Shown: piece by piece, positions 16,000 to 23,226 of the stretch
Layout of the letters: each line of letters starts with the position of its first letter
Position numbering within the stretch: position 1 is the stretch's first letter
DNA from: DASRAJ01 sp039920305
GTDB lineage: Bacteria > Bacteroidota > Bacteroidia > Chitinophagales > UBA10324
Direction: 5' to 3'
NCBI GenBank assembly: GCA_039920305.1
Contig: JBDSEA010000092.1
Location: 1 to 26,623, forward strand
DNA length: 26,623 bases
The notes under the pieces: generated by a model
Told to the model about the DNA's origin: nothing
The model's input: the letters and a program-made list of their open reading frames with translations, nothing else
The model's database searches: none
Translations under genes and position numbers: made by a program

Positions 16000-18326
16000 T
16001 AGTTACTTGATGCCCGAAGATAATTTTCTTCAACATCGTCTAAATTTTTGATGCTCTGATTATGCATTAACTGACCGAACGCAATGCACTCATCGTTCGG
16101 AGGCATTTGCTTGTGAAAATAAAGTTGAAATTTTTTGCCCATTCGTAAAATTATCGAATCTATCAATAAAGCATTCTGAAAAACACCTCCGCTGAAAGCA
16201 ATATTTCTCACTCCTGATTTCTTTCCCACTTTATGAATGATGGCCGCCAGACTCAAATGAAACTTTGCAGCGATTTCCGCTGTGCTCTTTCCTGAATCTA
16301 TGTCGGTGATGACTCTGCTGATTAAATGTTTCATAGGTATTACAGGCCCGGAAAGTCCTTCTTCAAAATAATGAGCAGGGGTCTTAAAATTATTTTCGAG
16401 CAGATACTTATACGCTTGCTGTTCCAGCAAAAGCCCTCCTTCACCTTCATAGGAATTGCTGTTCACGAGGTTCAGCAAACCCGCCACACCGTCAAAGTAT
16501 CTGCCTCCACTGCTGTTTTGTAACCCGGGCTGAGCCATGGCTTTCTGATAATAGGCCCATTCGGAATCTGAAAATTTCGATTTCAGGATGGAAAGCGCCC
16601 CGGTTATCCCATTGGATATCGCTAACGCGGCAATTCGTGGTTCCTTCGCCATCTTATCACCTGCAAGATTTGTGAAGGGTTCGAGGTAATGAATGCGCTG
16701 CATGCTCCCATTTTGATAGATGAAAAATTCACCACCCCAAATATTTCCATCGCTGCCCAATCCGGTGCCATCCCAGATAACTCCAAGGATTTTTTCATTT
16801 GAGTCGAACAGGTTGTGCTCGCCGAGAATCGCGGCAAAGTGAGCTTCGTGGTGCTGTATTTTTTTCAGTGGCACTTTTAATTGAGCGGAAAATTTTTCTG
16901 CAATTTTTGTTGAGGGATAATCAGGATGAAGATCAGCTAAAACGTTTTTTGGTTTTGCATTCAGGAGTTGTTCAAAATGATTCAATGTATGAAGGTAATT
17001 TTGCTGTGCATCATAACTTTCAAGATCGCCTAAATACTGGCTGAGATGAATTTGATTGTTGTGCAGAATCGCAAAAGCGCTCTTGAGCATCACACCCGCA
17101 GCGAAAATTGTTTCTGAACTTTTAAATTCTGTTTCAATAATAGTTGCCGGAGCAAATCCTCTCGAGCGACGAATGAAAATCTTCTGATTGCTTTCTTCTG
17201 CGAATCTAATTACGCTATCATCCTGCGGAATAACAATGTCGCGGTTGTGATCAAGAATAAAATCAGCGACTTGAAACAACTGTTCTTTCTTTTCTGATTG
17301 AAACACAATGCATGAGCCACTGAGATTTCCACTTGTAGCGATCAAAGGATTTTTCCACGAAGATGAAATCCATTCGAGCAACGGCGCATAAGGAATCATG
17401 ACGCCGATTGAAGACAAACCTGGTGCGATGCCATTCATGTCAAGCTCATCAAAACATTTTTGATTCGCCTGCATCAAGACAATCGGTGATGCCTCACTGA
17501 GCAGCGCGTTAATTGCGACATCCTTTGCAGGAACGTATTGCCGCAACTTTTCAACATCAGAAAATAAAACTGCGAAAGGTTTTTGCGGACGATGCTTTCG
17601 CTCACGTAAAGTTTGAATGGCTTTTTCATTAACCGCATCACACATCAAAAGAAATCCGCCGACTCCTTTTATCGCTACAATTTTCCCTTCTGTAAATGCC
17701 TGCAATAGTTTGGGAAGAATTTGTTTTGGGTCACTCAAAACTTCACCATTGTTATTTGAATGCCATGATAATTGAATGCCGCAAGTCGCACAAGAATTGG
17801 TCTGCGAAAAATATCTTCTGTCATTTACATCGTCGTATTCACTCCTGCATTCCGGACATTGCGTAAACTTTTGCATCGTGGTCAAATGCCTTTCGTAAGG
17901 TAGTTGCCGCATGATGGAATACCGTGGTCCGCAGAGCGTGCAGGTGATAAACGGATATTGATAACGCCGGTTCTTCGTATCATGAAATTCATCTCGACAT
18001 TGCGGGCACATTGCAAAGTCAGGTGAGATTAGCAGATCTGGCGAAGCATTGTTTTCTTTCATCTGTATTGAAAACTGACTGAAAGGCTGTGGCGTAGTTT
18101 CTGTCAGATGCCAGTGTTGGATGATGGATCGAGATGGTGCACCCGCCATTATTAGCTTTACAAAATCATCTGCCTGCTTTTGAAATGTGCAATTGAAAAA
18201 CACATGAACGCCGTCTGCTTCATTGCTCACGCAACCAGAAATATTTTTCTCGGTTGCGCATTTGTAAACATGTGGACGAAATCCCACTCCCTGTACCCTG
18301 CCACTGATATGTAAGTGAAAGGTCAA
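15999..18326 (-). CDS. hypF: [NiFe] hydrogenase maturation protein HypF (carbamoyltransferase)
   Basis: 775 aa, a normal length. HypF makes carbamoyl-adenylate from carbamoyl phosphate and transfers the group to HypE. Domains in order: acylphosphatase-like (1-90, VQGVGFRPHVYK); two zinc-finger pairs (C107/C110 with C129/C132, and C157/C160 with C179/C182); YrdC-like (about 200-390, KGVGGFLLMCDA, RKHRPQKPFAVL); Kae1-like carbamoyltransferase with HHEAHFAAIL and GVIWDGTGLGSDGNIWGGEF. The start is TTG at 18326, overlapping the TGA of the ABM gene (TTGA); no ATG or GTG is available upstream in frame. The stop overlaps the next gene as TAATG. Both overlaps indicate translational coupling. Confidence 0.97.
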   Translation of the reverse strand: MTFHLHISGRVQGVGFRPHVYKCATEKNISGCVSNEADGVHVFFNCTFQKQADDFVKLIMAGAPSRSIIQHWHLTETTPQPFSQFSIQMKENNASPDLLISPDFAMCPQCRDEFHDTKNRRYQYPFITCTLCGPRYSIMRQLPYERHLTTMQKFTQCPECRSEYDDVNDRRYFSQTNSCATCGIQLSWHSNNNGEVLSDPKQILPKLLQAFTEGKIVAIKGVGGFLLMCDAVNEKAIQTLRERKHRPQKPFAVLFSDVEKLRQYVPAKDVAINALLSEASPIVLMQANQKCFDELDMNGIAPGLSSIGVMIPYAPLLEWISSSWKNPLIATSGNLSGSCIVFQSEKKEQLFQVADFILDHNRDIVIPQDDSVIRFAEESNQKIFIRRSRGFAPATIIETEFKSSETIFAAGVMLKSAFAILHNNQIHLSQYLGDLESYDAQQNYLHTLNHFEQLLNAKPKNVLADLHPDYPSTKIAEKFSAQLKVPLKKIQHHEAHFAAILGEHNLFDSNEKILGVIWDGTGLGSDGNIWGGEFFIYQNGSMQRIHYLEPFTNLAGDKMAKEPRIAALAISNGITGALSILKSKFSDSEWAYYQKAMAQPGLQNSSGGRYFDGVAGLLNLVNSNSYEGEGGLLLEQQAYKYLLENNFKTPAHYFEEGLSGPVIPMKHLISRVITDIDSGKSTAEIAAKFHLSLAAIIHKVGKKSGVRNIAFSGGVFQNALLIDSIILRMGKKFQLYFHKQMPPNDECIAFGQLMHNQSIKNLDDVEENYLRASSN

Positions 18327-18655
18327 GCAACAGAGTGTGTCCAGACACTATTATAGGTTACCGGTTTAAACGCAATGGCGATTGATGCAGCAAGTTTCAT
18401 ATGCTTTTGGGCTTCTTCATTCTTCAGCATATTTTGAAAATCGGATAAAGATGTCCATTGCGCATAATTGGTAACTGTTCTTTTATCATCGCCTATATGA
18501 AGATTTGCGGTAATATACCCGGGCAATTTGCACATTACTTTTTCAGTTGCCTCCTTTAGCAGGTCGAATAATTCTAAATGTTTTTCCGGCGAAACAGTAA
18601 AGACGTTAATCAGTGTGCAAATATTTTTGTTGCTATCAATTGTAGTCAAAGTCAT
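18323..18655 (-). CDS. Antibiotic biosynthesis monooxygenase (ABM) domain protein
   Basis: 110 aa. It has the single ABM ferredoxin-like fold pattern: TLINVFTVSPEKHLELFDLL, GYITANLHIGDD, NYAQWTSLSDFQNML and a C-terminal VTYNSVWT strand. Related proteins include small cofactor-free quinol monooxygenases and haem-degrading enzymes, but many members have no known activity. Its stop overlaps the hypF start by 3 bp, so it is co-translated with hypF, and it begins 51 bp after hypC. It is not a standard hyp gene. A link to quinones or oxygen protection is speculation from context. Confidence 0.82.
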   Translation of the reverse strand: MTLTTIDSNKNICTLINVFTVSPEKHLELFDLLKEATEKVMCKLPGYITANLHIGDDKRTVTNYAQWTSLSDFQNMLKNEEAQKHMKLAASIAIAFKPVTYNSVWTHSVA

Positions 18656-18706
18656 TTTTTTTATTGAAAAAAGTATTAAACGAAGTCGGCTCCAAAAATC
18701 TTAATT

Positions 18707-18967
18707 CTAAATTTTTCCTTCTTCAAATAATTCGTTGAAATCATCTGTGCTTTCAAGAAACTTCAAGGTCTTGTTTGCCTCTTCCTCATCAACCACCTGA
18801 AGGGCAACACCAACATGTATCAATACATAGTCATCCACCCTTGCTTCCGGCACCAGCTCAAGATTGATTTGCTTTATGATGCCGCCCATTTCTGCTTTGC
18901 CCATCCGCATGACTCCCTCCTGCTTTACCTCAATCGATTTTATTTTTCCGGGGATGGCAAGACACAT
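18707..18967 (-). CDS. hypC: [NiFe] hydrogenase maturation chaperone HypC
   Basis: 86 aa. It begins with the diagnostic MCLAIPGKI. Cys2 is the residue that binds the iron centre and the large-subunit precursor, and His51 (VLIHVGVALQ) is the conserved histidine. HypC pairs with HypD to build Fe(CN)2CO and then carries it to the large subunit. The acidic C-terminus (FNELFEEGKI) is somewhat extended. It is the first hyp gene of the - strand cluster, 63 bp after the TetR gene. Confidence 0.96.
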   Translation of the reverse strand: MCLAIPGKIKSIEVKQEGVMRMGKAEMGGIIKQINLELVPEARVDDYVLIHVGVALQVVDEEEANKTLKFLESTDDFNELFEEGKI

Positions 18968-19030
18968 ACACTTTGAGTTTACTGAAAAGTACGATTATGA
19001 TTAGTTATGCAATATTCAAGATTTAATTCC

Positions 19031-19675
19031 TTACGGATTTACAGGTACAAACCTCACAGATGAATTTTGTGCTAATGTCTGGAATTCATTTAGTCCCTCT
19101 GCTGAAAAATAAGGCATCAGTAAAGACCACAAGTCCTGTACAAAATCTTCTTCGCTTAGATGATCAAGGCTTGTTACCTGGCGATAGTACATCCAGTTAT
19201 TCATTGTGATCCAAAAAAGCCACACCAGTTTTTTATACTGTCCGTCACGTAAAGGTTCCTGAAAAGAGCCACGGAAAACATTAAATTCGAACATCCATTC
19301 AATCTGCTGAAGCTGCCATGCAATTTGCAGGGGATGCTTTTCTTTTATCGCCGGATAAGTACGAAAAAGTTCCAGCACATCAAGGTAAAGGAAAAGGTAT
19401 TGCTTCTGAAGTTGAAAAATCCTTTTGAGATGAAGATTTACATCTTCAAACAGGTGTGCTGTTCTGAATTCATACAGCAGGATTTCCTGTTCATTTTTTG
19501 ATTGATCGTAAAGGGTTTCTACAATGCAATCCTTATTTCTGAAATGATATGCTAAATGCCCTACGCTGATTGTTGAAGCGTCAGCAATATGCTGGAGCCG
19601 CACATTTACAAATCCGAAGTTATTAAACAACCGCAGGCTTTCACCGAGTATCCGTTGTTTTGTAGGATTTATCAT
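19031..19675 (-). CDS. TetR/AcrR family transcriptional regulator
   Basis: 214 aa. The N-terminal helix-turn-helix is clear: KQRILGESLRLFNNFGFVNV, then LQHIADASTISVGHLAYHFRNKDCIVETLY. The C-terminal helical domain, rich in Trp, Tyr and Phe, would hold the ligand pocket and dimer interface; its ligand cannot be predicted. It is transcribed with and immediately ahead of hypC, and divergently from the hydrogenase structural operon. It is therefore the best candidate regulator of both. The ATG overlaps the stop of a short upstream frame as TAATG. Confidence 0.9.
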   Translation of the reverse strand: MINPTKQRILGESLRLFNNFGFVNVRLQHIADASTISVGHLAYHFRNKDCIVETLYDQSKNEQEILLYEFRTAHLFEDVNLHLKRIFQLQKQYLFLYLDVLELFRTYPAIKEKHPLQIAWQLQQIEWMFEFNVFRGSFQEPLRDGQYKKLVWLFWITMNNWMYYRQVTSLDHLSEEDFVQDLWSLLMPYFSAEGLNEFQTLAQNSSVRFVPVNP

Positions 19676-19878
19676 TAGTGTTTAAAGGGAATACATTTCA
19701 TAAAAATAGAACTTTCCGCTTGATCGGTTTGATGATATTCGATTGCGAACACATCAACTTTTCGTTCTGGAGGGATAAGCATTTGGAAGGAGCATGAGAA
19801 TTCCAATTCTTTTATTGTCCCATAGGGACGGACATTTGAATAGGAGAAATACAATTCAATTCCATCCGTCAGGAACAA
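19675..19878 (-). CDS. Doubtful short open frame upstream of the TetR gene
   Basis: 67 codons from a TTG start, ending in a TAATG overlap with the TetR gene, which is the only argument for it being real. The product (IELYFSYSNVRPYGTIKEL, then VDVFAIEYHQTDQAE) matches nothing I recognise. Part of it (19817-19829, GTCCCATAGGGAC) resembles the REP-like palindrome found at 20440-20650, so the frame may simply cross a degenerate repeat. It could also be the remnant of a longer gene. Confidence 0.25.
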   Translation of the reverse strand: MFLTDGIELYFSYSNVRPYGTIKELEFSCSFQMLIPPERKVDVFAIEYHQTDQAESSIFMKCIPFKH

Positions 19879-19961
19879 AAGTTTAACTTTCGAACAGGCA
19901 AAATTTTTAGCATCTCTTCATAAAAGCCATTTGTAAATTCAAACTCCACATATTTAACCTC

Positions 19962-20423
19962 ATGGCAAACACGCATTCACAAATCAACATTCATACAGTC
20001 TTCACGGTAAATGGATGAAAGAATTTCATCACTGAAGATTTTCGAGATCGATTGCATAAATATCTTTTTGTGATATTGAGAAATGATGGATCGTATCCGC
20101 TTGCTGTGGGAGAATGGCTTGATCCTGTTCATATATTTTTTGAATTGCCGGTTACCCTGGCGATCCCTGACCATCTGCAGCGGATCAAGTCGCAAGCTTC
20201 ATTGTGGGTTAATGAAAATAAATTCATCAAAGTAAAGTTTCAATGGCAATCAGGATAGTGCCGCATTTTCACATTCACGTTTGCAACGTGCTCCGGTGAT
20301 CAAATATATTATGATGCAGGAGCAACACACAGGCGAAAAACTTTTCACGAAGAATATCTTGATCTGCTTACGAAATTTGATATTGATTTCAAGAATGAAT
20401 ATCTCTTTGAATTTTATGATTGA
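19962..20423 (+). pseudogene. Degenerate IS200-like (Y1/RAYT-type) transposase
   Basis: The ATG at 19962 opens MANTHSQINIHTVFTVNG, the usual N-terminus of this HUH transposase family, then a TGA. The adjacent frame continues FRDRLHKYLFVILRNDG, VHIFFELPVTLAIPDHL and FQWQSG, then TAG at the position where family members read QxGYGAFSYS. Later pieces appear in other frames: VIKYIMMQEQHTGEK (from about 20295) and KTFHEEYLDLLTKFDID to NEYLFEFYD, stop at 20421-20423. The first His of the HUH motif (family DHVHI) is Pro here (DPVHI). It is inactive. It sits immediately before a REP-like repeat array, the kind of sequence RAYT enzymes act on. Confidence 0.8.
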
Positions 20424-20439
20424 CAATGGTGATGAAATA

Positions 20440-20650
20440 GGTTCGTCCCTACGGGACGAAATGGAATTTGAACCCTCGATCTACCAAAGGTTCGTCCCTA
20501 CGGGACGAAATGGAATTTGAACCGTCGATCTACCAAAGGTTCGTCCCTACGGGACGAAATGGATCCCTCGATCTACCAAAAGTTTGTCCCTGTGTAACTA
20601 TAAATAAATTGAACTCACTTTTTACCAAAGGTTCGTCCCTACGGGACTTG
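20440..20650. repeat. REP-like palindromic repeat array
   Basis: The palindromic core CGTCCCTACGGGACG occurs at 20444-20458, 20493-20507 and 20542-20556. The period is exactly 49 bp and the intervening sequence is nearly the same each time (GAAATGGAATTTGAACC, then TCGATCTACCAAAGG). A decayed copy lies near 20583 and a partial one at 20634-20647. Each core can form a stem of GTCCC/GGGAC. The region lies between the divergent TetR/hyp and hydrogenase operons. It codes for nothing credible. Confidence 0.8.
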
Positions 20651-20729
20651 TATGTCGTTGAATGGGTGATATAATATTTCTTAGGGGACAACCCTTTCTT
20701 CAATGAATGATCTACTGGTTCAATCATTA

Positions 20730-20747
20730 TTAGAAAAAGTTTTCTAA
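20730..20747. promoter_or_regulatory. 18-bp palindrome, candidate operator of the hydrogenase operon
   Basis: TTAGAAAAAGTTTTCTAA is an inverted repeat with perfect 8-bp arms and a 2-bp centre, 56 bp before the ATG of the small subunit gene. Its size and position suit a dimeric regulator such as the TetR protein encoded at 19031-19675. No T-run follows that would make it a strong terminator. The following AT-rich stretch up to 20803 presumably contains the promoter, but no confident -7/-33 pair is seen. Confidence 0.45.
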
Positions 20748-20803
20748 ATAAAAATTTGGATTCGGGTGAACCTTGGGCGTAGTATTATAAAAAAATTTTT
20801 TTG

Positions 20804-22003
20804 ATGCCGACTTCATTCTCCACTTCACAGCCCACTTTATCAGCAGATGCCCTTGATGAAGTTCATGTCTTCTGGCTGGCGGGAATGAGTTGTGACGGTT
20901 GCTCTGTTTCCACTGTAGGTGCCACCGCCCCCTCGGCTGAAGCCCTGATGACGGGCAATATGCCGGGGTTGCCGAGAATTAATTTACATCATCCGGTTTT
21001 ATCGGTTGAAGCGGGGGAGGAGTTCATGCGCCCTTTTCACCTGGCGATGGAGGGTAAATTGGGTAAACAGTTTGTTGTAGTGTATGAAGGTTCCATTGCA
21101 GACGAAAGATTGAATGATGAGAATGGCGGATACTGGGTAGGCCTGGGCACAAGAATGGTGGATGGCGAACCGCAGCCCTTTCCCACAGCGGATATGCTTA
21201 AATTGCTCTCACCATACGCAGCCGCTATTATTGCCATCGGAACCTGCGCGACCTGGGGCGGAGTTCCTGCCGCTGCAGGCAATGTAACGGGCTCTATGGG
21301 CTTAATGGATTTCCTTGGTGAGAATTATCGAAGCACCTTTGGATTGCCGGTAGTTAACATTCCCGGATGTGCGCCACAGGGTGATAATTTTACAGAAACA
21401 GTTGCTGCAGTTTTAATGTTTCTGCAAGGCATTGGTCCCTTGCCGGAATTTGACAGCCTGGGAAGGCCTGCATGGCTATTTACCGATACGGTACACCAGA
21501 CGTGCACCCGTGGCGGCTTTTACGAGGAAGGGATTTTTGCGAAAAATTTTGGCGATAAGCAGTGTCTTGTTGAGATTGGATGCTGGGGCCCTGTAGTGCA
21601 ATGCAACATCAATAAGCGGGGTGCACTCAATCACGTAGGAGGCTGCATGAATGTGGGTGCGCCCTGTATAGGATGTACCATGCCTGGCTTCCCCGATAAT
21701 TTTTCCCCCTTCTATACCAAGCCGCCAGGAACCATTGTTTCTTCCACAACCTCAAAAACCACTGGTTATTTTATTCGCAATCTCCGCAGGTTTTCAATGA
21801 TGTATGCTAATCGTACCCCTCTCTGGAATAAGAACAATCATGTGCCTTCAGGCTGGGGTCATGTGGAAGAAGCAAGCACGCTGCAGAAGGTTACACATTA
21901 TTTTTACAGTAAAATTCAGTTCTATAACAGCGTTCGTCCGGGAACCAGGAAAAGCTCACCCAAGTCCTCCAGAAAGGCGATGGAAGAAGTAAAACAACAA
22001 TAA
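20804..22003 (+). CDS. [NiFe] hydrogenase small subunit (group 1h/1l-like)
   Basis: 399 aa from the ATG at 20804; a TTG one codon upstream (20801) is less likely. This subunit carries electrons from the active site through three Fe-S clusters. Proximal ligands: C30-D-G-C33, C148 (GTC), C189 (PGC). Distal: H231-x-x-C234, C254, C260. Medial: C267, C288, C291 (APCIGC), plus C281 at the position of the usual proline, which predicts a [4Fe-4S] medial cluster. There is no twin-arginine signal and no C-terminal membrane helix. A hydrophilic, basic C-terminal extension of about 95 residues (to KQQ) is present instead. These traits fit the high-affinity O2-tolerant enzymes of groups 1h/1l, but the group is not confirmed. 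It is the first gene of a tight operon. Confidence 0.93.
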   Translation: MPTSFSTSQPTLSADALDEVHVFWLAGMSCDGCSVSTVGATAPSAEALMTGNMPGLPRINLHHPVLSVEAGEEFMRPFHLAMEGKLGKQFVVVYEGSIADERLNDENGGYWVGLGTRMVDGEPQPFPTADMLKLLSPYAAAIIAIGTCATWGGVPAAAGNVTGSMGLMDFLGENYRSTFGLPVVNIPGCAPQGDNFTETVAAVLMFLQGIGPLPEFDSLGRPAWLFTDTVHQTCTRGGFYEEGIFAKNFGDKQCLVEIGCWGPVVQCNINKRGALNHVGGCMNVGAPCIGCTMPGFPDNFSPFYTKPPGTIVSSTTSKTTGYFIRNLRRFSMMYANRTPLWNKNNHVPSGWGHVEEASTLQKVTHYFYSKIQFYNSVRPGTRKSSPKSSRKAMEEVKQQ

Positions 22004-22004
22004 T

Positions 22005-22298
22005 ATGAATGATACTGCCTATTATCAGGAGTTTTATATCGGGCTGGCCCTTGCGGCAGCGATCGTTGTGATTGCCGCGGTGCTTCTCATTCTTATTATT
22101 ATTGCCGCAAGGAGAATTTTGAAATTGGCTAATGCAGCTTTAGCCATTGTGGTCAACATCAAGCAAAATACTTTATGCATCTGGGAACTTCAAAATACCA
22201 ATCATAAAGCTATTGAAATATCAAATGACGCGGAAAATATTTTAGGTAATGCCGGGGCGGTGGCACAGGCATTTCACGAAACGGAAAAACAAGTGTAA
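22005..22298 (+). CDS. Small single-pass membrane protein 1, hydrogenase operon
   Basis: 97 aa, starting 1 bp after the small subunit stop. Residues 12-34 form a hydrophobic helix (LALAAAIVVIAAVLLILIII), followed by ARR, so the C-terminal tail should be cytosolic. The 60-residue tail is helical in character (IEISNDAENILGNAGAVAQAF). No known domain is recognised. It is the first of five similar proteins encoded between the hydrogenase subunits. A role in anchoring the hydrogenase or passing electrons to the quinone pool is inference from position and topology. Confidence 0.85.
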   Translation: MNDTAYYQEFYIGLALAAAIVVIAAVLLILIIIAARRILKLANAALAIVVNIKQNTLCIWELQNTNHKAIEISNDAENILGNAGAVAQAFHETEKQV

Positions 22299-22634
22299 AT
22301 GGAAAATGTAAGCGAGGATGCAATCACTACAGTCTGGATCATTTGTTTGGTTTTAGGTCTGGTGGTAACTATTGTGGTTGCCATTCTGCTCATCATGATC
22401 CGCAACACAGCCTGTCAGATTCTGGAAGGTGTACACCTGATATGGACAGAGGGAAAGCTGGTAGCGAATAATACCATTCAAATCCCTATTTATTTAACTG
22501 TGACTAACCAGGTGGTTTCAAAAATTTATGATACTGCTGTGAAGATTGTTGGAGGAGCAGCAGCTATCGAGCAACATGCGGGTAATTGCCCCGGTTGCCC
22601 GGCATGTGTTTTAGAACATAAAAAAGCAAGGTAG
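22299..22634 (+). CDS. Small single-pass membrane protein 2 with C-terminal CxxCxxC motif
   Basis: 111 aa, ATG directly abutting the previous stop. The transmembrane helix is about residues 12-34 (IICLVLGLVVTIVVAILLIM), followed by Arg and a predicted cytosolic tail (VHLIWTEGKLV, NQVVSKIYDTAVKIVGGAAAIEQ). The C-terminus reads C97-P-G-C100-P-A-C103, then H107. This Cys cluster is absent from the other four members and could bind a metal or Fe-S centre or form disulfides. No standard ferredoxin or haem (CxxCH) motif is present. The family is not recognised. Confidence 0.85.
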   Translation: MENVSEDAITTVWIICLVLGLVVTIVVAILLIMIRNTACQILEGVHLIWTEGKLVANNTIQIPIYLTVTNQVVSKIYDTAVKIVGGAAAIEQHAGNCPGCPACVLEHKKAR

Positions 22635-22635
22635 C

Positions 22636-22929
22636 ATGTACACTTTATTAATGATACTCACCGTTTTACTGGTACTTATTTTTGTTGGAGCCTTAATATT
22701 TTTTGTAGGCAGTATTCATCGGTTACTGGTAAACATTGGCGGCAGTGGAAATAGCTTTTTAGCAAAGCTGAGATTAGGATTGAGAGCCATCGAAACGGAA
22801 ACAGGACATCTGCCCGTTGAGGTGACTAAACTGAATGAAACTTTAAGTAATACCGGGGCAGGATTGAAGATCGTGAATGGACATCTGGAAGGCACCATAC
22901 AAGCTGCCTTAAAACAAAAAAACGTATAA
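22636..22929 (+). CDS. Small single-pass membrane protein 3, hydrogenase operon
   Basis: 97 aa, starting 1 bp after the previous stop. A hydrophobic helix runs from residue 3 to about 25 (LLMILTVLLVLIFVGALIFF), followed by HR. The tail contains LRLGLRAIETETGHLP and LNETLSNTGAGLKIVNGHLEGTIQ, a helical, Thr/Asn-rich pattern. That pattern resembles the tails of proteins 4 and 5 (alternating Leu/Ile with Asn-Gly), which suggests distant paralogy. No known domain and no Cys. Function unknown. Confidence 0.85.
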   Translation: MYTLLMILTVLLVLIFVGALIFFVGSIHRLLVNIGGSGNSFLAKLRLGLRAIETETGHLPVEVTKLNETLSNTGAGLKIVNGHLEGTIQAALKQKNV

Positions 22930-22931
22930 GC

Positions 22932-23225
22932 ATGCCACAGGTCGTCTATATTTTATGGTTCATTGTATTGGCGGTAGCCCTGGTATTATTTCCTTTTATT
23001 GTAAGACTATTACATAAAACATTTGTAGCTGCCCGAAATATTGAGCGGTATTTGAAAGAAATGAAGGAAGCAGGACTGGGCATAGCAGGTAATACAGGCC
23101 ATATTACTGCACTTAACAGCACCATTGAGGTTGCCACCGGCATATTGGGAAGTGCAGGGAAAATAAATTCCAATGCGGAAACCATTGAAGTGACTTTGGC
23201 AGACAGGGCAGCAAAATTTAATTGA
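22932..23225 (+). CDS. Small single-pass membrane protein 4, hydrogenase operon
   Basis: 97 aa, 2 bp after the previous stop. The helix spans about residues 4-26 (VVYILWFIVLAVALVLFPFI), followed by RLLHK and RNIERYLKEMKEAG, so the tail is predicted cytosolic. The tail continues ITALNSTIEVATGILGSAGK and INSNAETIEVTLADRAAKFN, amphipathic with regular hydrophobic spacing and possible coiled-coil character. It resembles proteins 3 and 5 in composition. No domain recognised. Confidence 0.85.
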   Translation: MPQVVYILWFIVLAVALVLFPFIVRLLHKTFVAARNIERYLKEMKEAGLGIAGNTGHITALNSTIEVATGILGSAGKINSNAETIEVTLADRAAKFN

Positions 23226-23226
23226 T

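Noticed and set aside
20052..20258. Independent 68-aa gene on the + strand
   Set aside because: It is one reading-frame piece of the decayed IS200-like transposase whose other pieces lie on both sides in different frames.
20440..20650. Regularly spaced repeats resembling a short CRISPR array
   Set aside because: The sequences between the palindromic cores are nearly the same as each other, the period is 49 bp with full-unit repetition, and no cas genes are nearby. It is a tandem REP-like array.
20281..20674. Short + strand open frames through the repeat array
   Set aside because: They consist of transposase debris and translated REP-like repeats (FVPTGRNG repeated), not a protein-coding pattern.
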